Both the position numbers and the translations under genes were made by a program. Under the pieces are notes generated by a model that worked only from the letters and a program-made list of their open reading frames with translations, did not search any database and was not told where the DNA came from. A stretch of 64,000 nt of DNA from Ornithinibacillus caprae (GTDB lineage: Bacteria; Bacillota; Bacilli; Bacillales; Amphibacillaceae), in assembly GCF_009728145.1 (NCBI RefSeq), contig NZ_WOCA01000018.1, positions 23,147-87,146 of the forward strand, given 5' to 3'. Numbering within the stretch: position 1 is the first letter of the stretch; the number at the start of each line of letters is the position of its first letter. Below are positions 60,924 through 64,000 of the stretch, one piece after another.

Positions 60924-62459
60924 TTACGACCTCCAATTCTGTGTCATATATGTCATCAATGTTTCTTGATTTGCTTCTTCCTTAGGTATATCTCCAGTAA
61001 TTTTCCCTTCACATAATGTGTAGATCCGATCACACATACCTAATAACTCTGGTAATTCTGATGAGATCATAATAATACTTTTCCCTTGAGCTGCAAGTTC
61101 ATTGATAAGTTTATATATTTCAAACTTCGCACCTACATCAATTCCCCGTGTTGGTTCATCCAAAATCAACACATCTGGGTCAGTAAACATCCATTTTCCT
61201 AGAACTACTTTTTGTTGGTTTCCACCACTAAGGTTAATTGTTTTCTGTTGGATGCTAGGTGTTTTAATATTTATTTTTGATTTCAATGATTCCGCTTCAA
61301 CAACTTCTTGGCTTGTATTAAGGATATTGTTGTTAGCAACTTTTGTAAGGTTAGCTAAGGTTAAATTGTTTTTCACACTATCAACAAGGATGAGTCCATA
61401 TTCCTTACGATTCTCAGATACATAGGCAACACCATGTTTAACAGCATCTGGTACGTCCTTAAATGTAACCTCTTCCCCACCTTTATATAATTGTCCAGTT
61501 ATCCTCTTTCCGTACGATTTCCCAAAGATACTCATCGCTAGTTCTGTTCGACCTGCTCCCATTAATCCTGCAATACCAACAATCTCTCCCTGCTTAACAT
61601 GCAAGTTCACATCATCTAGAATCTTCTTTTCCGTATCCAACGGGTGATAAGCAGACCAGTTTTTCACCTCAAATACCTTGTTATCTTTAATATTATATGT
61701 ACGGTCCGGAAAGAGATTGGATAAATCCCTACCAACCATATCCTTTATAATGCGGGCTTCTGTTACTTCATTTTCTTTTACACCATACGATTGTATGGTT
61801 TGACCATCACGTAATACGGTGATCGTATCCGATACTTTTAACAACTCTTTTAATTTATGGGAAATCATAATGGAGGTCATTCCCTGTTTCTTAAATTCTA
61901 GTAAAAGATTTAATAGGTTTTCACTATCTTCTTCATTTAATGCCGCCGTTGGTTCATCTAAAATAAGTAGTTTTACTTCTTTTGATAATGCCTTGGCAAT
62001 CTCAACTAATTGCTGTTGACCAACACCAATATTTTTTATTTGTTCTTGCGGATCGACCTTAAGCCCAACTTTTTCAAGTAGTTTCTTTGTCTCTGTTATT
62101 GTTTTATTCCAATCTATAACTCCTTTTCTCGCCTGTTCATTCCCAAGAAATATATTTTCTGCAATGGAAAGTTCTGGTATTAAAGCTAGCTCTTGGTGAA
62201 TAATTACAATACCAAGATCTTCACTCTCATTAATATTTTTGAATTCACATTCCTTCCCATGAAAAATAATGCTTCCGTCATATGTACCATGTGGATGAAC
62301 ACCACTCAACACTTTCATCAATGTTGATTTTCCAGCACCATTTTCTCCAATAAGTGCATGGATTTCACCCTGCTTCACCTTAAAATTCACATCATCTAAC
62401 GCTTTTACCCCAGGAAATGTTTTGGTAATGCTCTTCATTTCCAATATCATCTCAGCCAT
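60924..62459 (-). CDS. Multiple-monosaccharide ABC transporter ATPase, GguA/MmsA-like (511 aa)
   Basis: A double-length sugar ABC ATPase. Domain one has Walker [17 protein letters not shown], signature [15 protein letters not shown] and Walker [12 protein letters not shown]. Domain two has [18 protein letters not shown] in place of a canonical Walker [15 protein letters not shown] and [14 protein letters not shown]. This asymmetry is normal for RbsA/XylG-type proteins. The ATG at 62459 has AAGGTGTG before it and is chosen over an ATG further upstream that overlaps the intercistronic hairpin region. Confidence 0.94.
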   Translation of the reverse strand: MAEMILEMKSITKTFPGVKALDDVNFKVKQGEIHALIGENGAGKSTLMKVLSGVHPHGTYDGSIIFHGKECEFKNINESEDLGIVIIHQELALIPELSIAENIFLGNEQARKGVIDWNKTITETKKLLEKVGLKVDPQEQIKNIGVGQQQLVEIAKALSKEVKLLILDEPTAALNEEDSENLLNLLLEFKKQGMTSIMISHKLKELLKVSDTITVLRDGQTIQSYGVKENEVTEARIIKDMVGRDLSNLFPDRTYNIKDNKVFEVKNWSAYHPLDTEKKILDDVNLHVKQGEIVGIAGLMGAGRTELAMSIFGKSYGKRITGQLYKGGEEVTFKDVPDAVKHGVAYVSENRKEYGLILVDSVKNNLTLANLTKVANNNILNTSQEVVEAESLKSKINIKTPSIQQKTINLSGGNQQKVVLGKWMFTDPDVLILDEPTRGIDVGAKFEIYKLINELAAQGKSIIMISSELPELLGMCDRIYTLCEGKITGDIPKEEANQETLMTYMTQNWRS

Positions 62460-62496
62460 AGTTATCACACCTTTGAACTGGAAATAAGTAAGATGA

Positions 62497-62522
62497 TTTA
62501 ACAATGTAAAAACATTGTTAAA
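62497..62522. other. Intercistronic hairpin between binding-protein and ATPase genes
   Basis: TTTAACAATGT pairs perfectly with ACATTGTTAAA over AAAA. Such hairpins commonly protect or truncate the mRNA so that the binding protein is made in excess of the membrane subunits. Confidence 0.65.
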
Positions 62523-62548
62523 CCATCTACTAGTCTTTTAATTTAACA

Positions 62549-63622
62549 TTACTCTAATTCATCTTCCGTAAAGTAACCTGTATCAATTAATGCTTCTTCA
62601 TAGTTATCAATATCTACGGAAACTGGTTCTAATAAATACGAAGGAACAACCTTATTCCCGTTGTCATATGTTTCTGTATCATTAATTTCAGGTTCTTCAC
62701 CACTCAGAACAGAATCTGCCATATTTACTGCTTTTTTAGCTAGTTCTCTAGTATCCTTGAAAATTGTTTGAGTCTGCTCGCCAGCAATAATAGATTTAAC
62801 AGAAGCTAACTCAGCATCTTGTCCAGTAACAATTGGCATTGGATTATCGCCTGTTCCATACCCTACTGCTTTAAGTGAAGAAATAACTCCACGACTAATA
62901 CCATCGAATGGTGACAGAACGACATCTACTCGTTCACTTGAATAATGTGCACTTAGTAGGTTATCCATGCGCTCTTGAGCCTTTGAACCATCCCAACGTA
63001 ATGTTGCACCTTGTTCAAAGTCTGTTTGACCACTTTGTACAACTAGTTGTCCATTATCAATATATGGTTGTAAAACAGAAATTGCACCATCCCAGAAGAA
63101 ATACGCGTTGTTATCATCTGGTGAGCCTGCAAATAATTCAATATTAAATGGACCTTCTCCATTAGCTAGTCCTAGTTGTTCCTCAATATATTGAGCCTGT
63201 AGAACACCAACCTGGAAGTTATCAAAGGTTGCATAGTAACTTACATGATCACTATTCATGATCAAGCGGTCATATGCAATAACTGGAATATCTTGACTTT
63301 CAGCTTGTTCTAATACATCTGTTAAAGCTTCTCCATCAATTGAAGCGATCACAAGAATGTCTACACCTTTTGTAATCATGTTTTCAATTTGAGATAATTG
63401 GTTTTCTACTACATCCTCTGCGTACTGCAAATCAACCTCATATCCAAGCTCTTCAAATTCAGCTTGCATATTTTCACCATCATAAACCCATCTTTCGGAA
63501 GACTTGGTAGGCATGGCGATTCCTACTGTCTTCGTGTCGCCATCTCCGCTTGAACTACTACTACATCCAACCATAGCAATTGCAAGAATAAAAATACCTA
63601 GAATCCAACTAAGTTTCTTCAT
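62549..63622 (-). CDS. ChvE-type sugar-binding lipoprotein (357 aa)
   Basis: A lipobox (MVGC, Cys20) and a Ser-rich linker precede a periplasmic-binding-protein fold: [74 protein letters not shown] and [21 protein letters not shown]. This order matches ChvE-type receptors for several monosaccharides (galactose, glucose, arabinose, xylose). With galKETM nearby, galactose is a likely ligand. Start ATG 63622 follows AGGGGG. A promoter and two cre-like sites lie upstream. Confidence 0.93.
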   Translation of the reverse strand: MKKLSWILGIFILAIAMVGCSSSSSGDGDTKTVGIAMPTKSSERWVYDGENMQAEFEELGYEVDLQYAEDVVENQLSQIENMITKGVDILVIASIDGEALTDVLEQAESQDIPVIAYDRLIMNSDHVSYYATFDNFQVGVLQAQYIEEQLGLANGEGPFNIELFAGSPDDNNAYFFWDGAISVLQPYIDNGQLVVQSGQTDFEQGATLRWDGSKAQERMDNLLSAHYSSERVDVVLSPFDGISRGVISSLKAVGYGTGDNPMPIVTGQDAELASVKSIIAGEQTQTIFKDTRELAKKAVNMADSVLSGEEPEINDTETYDNGNKVVPSYLLEPVSVDIDNYEEALIDTGYFTEDELE

Positions 63623-63668
63623 TATTTTTCCCCCTATTCGTTATTAGTTAGATTTTTTATCACAAAGT

Positions 63669-63695
63669 AGATAACGCTTACAGATAGCGCTTTCA
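63669..63695 (-). promoter_or_regulatory. Two adjoining cre-like CcpA sites
   Basis: On the minus strand TGAAAGCGCTATCT (63682-63695) and TGTAAGCGTTATCT (63669-63682) each match the cre consensus TGWNANCGNTNWCA at all positions but the last, and share one base. They lie in the 5' leader about 95-120 bases after the expected start point, suiting a CcpA roadblock under glucose. Confidence 0.65.
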
Positions 63696-63794
63696 TAATT
63701 AGTGAAAAAAATATGTAGCTATACTTTGTAATAAAGCAACCAATAATTTGTTCGTACAACATAAAAAGGTTTTAGTCATCTTGTACGTACATTC

Positions 63795-63823
63795 ATTATA
63801 AAATATACAAATGTCTATTGCAA
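63795..63823 (-). promoter_or_regulatory. Sugar ABC transporter operon promoter
   Basis: On the minus strand TTGCAA (63818-63823) and a perfect TATAAT (63795-63800) are 17 bases apart. The transcript would have a leader of about 165 bases. The remainder of 63623-63925 shows no gene. Confidence 0.65.
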
Positions 63824-63925
63824 TAGTAATTATGAAAATATTTAATCAATAAATAAAAACCACCTCATTTTATTAAAATGTACCCTTTGTAAAGGACTAT
63901 TTTAAAAAAGACTATGCTACACTGG

Positions 63926-63965
63926 AAAGGTGATTCCTGTATTGTACAGGGGTCATCTTTTTTAG
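63926..63965 (+). terminator. Hairpin terminator at the right edge
   Basis: AAAGGTGATTCCTGT and ACAGGGGTCATCTTT pair with a few wobbles around ATTGT, followed by a T run. No gene upstream on the plus strand explains it, so it may belong to a short unseen transcript or a leader. Confidence 0.65.
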
Positions 63966-64000
63966 ATTCCATTGATATCTGTAGTTGTTGTAATAAGTCA

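Overview
The window looks like a chromosomal segment of a low-GC, endospore-forming member of the Bacillaceae, probably a halotolerant Oceanobacillus/Virgibacillus-type organism. This rests on an alpha/beta-type small acid-soluble spore protein, AT-rich intergenic DNA, strong AGGAGG-type ribosome binding sites, two lysine riboswitches, a preQ1-I riboswitch, and Bacillaceae-type lipoproteins and surface proteins. No rRNA, tRNA, phage, intact insertion sequence or CRISPR array was seen. All assignments come from reading the sequence; nothing was searched against a database.

Layout. 1-1.6 kb: small proteins (FbpB-like, a lipoprotein, a YolD-like and a zinc-ribbon protein) with a decayed reading frame between them. 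1.7-7.5 kb: a GalT-like HIT-superfamily enzyme, a gamma-glutamylcyclotransferase-fold/Nudix pair, copper protein CueP, the spore protein and a membrane-anchored penicillin acylase. 7.7-11 kb: anaerobic pflB-pflA behind two Rex-like operators. 11-14.7 kb: an ArsR/SRPBCC/glyoxalase-fold cluster, then a 52-bp tandem repeat array. 14.8-18.4 kb: a lysine riboswitch before a frameshifted amidohydrolase, convergent with an NhaC-family transporter. 18.8-26 kb: hydrolase, acyl-CoA dehydrogenase, HAD phosphatase, leucyl aminopeptidase and SRPBCC protein, with several structured intergenic elements. 26.1-29.3 kb: a second lysine riboswitch before a YfcC-type transporter and an M20 amidohydrolase. 29.3-31.7 kb: YciI, heme O synthase, a DUF2512 protein and a small secreted protein. 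32-41.1 kb: one giant secreted subtilisin-like protein of about 3030 residues. 41.3-50 kb: SodF, a beta-lactamase-fold hydrolase, CorA, queF plus a queuosine-precursor transporter behind a preQ1 riboswitch, a DUF2243 pair, a secreted lipase and an esterase. 50.1-52.2 kb: a copper-handling operon (HTH-NosL fusion, Sco, YtkA-like). 52.2-57.1 kb: the Leloir operon galK-galE-galT-galM. 57.2-57.8 kb: a 26 x 21-bp tandem array. 57.8-63.6 kb: a P-loop kinase, a ROK repressor and a ChvE/GguA/GguB-type sugar ABC transporter with its promoter and two cre-like sites.

How the parts fit. The right-hand 12 kb reads as one sugar module: ABC uptake, Leloir conversion of galactose, and a ROK regulator whose own promoter carries an AT-rich palindrome closely resembling one just downstream of the gal promoter. 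The two near-identical lysine riboswitches suggest lysine-repressed uptake or salvage of an amino-acid or N-acyl amino-acid compound. CueP, Sco, the NosL-like regulator and the YtkA-like lipoprotein form a copper theme.

The least explained content is non-coding. A two-hairpin element occurs three times with compensatory base changes. A cloverleaf-like element sits in the leader of the YfcC-type gene. A 39-43 bp palindrome occurs as two full copies and one half copy. There are also two unrelated minisatellite arrays.
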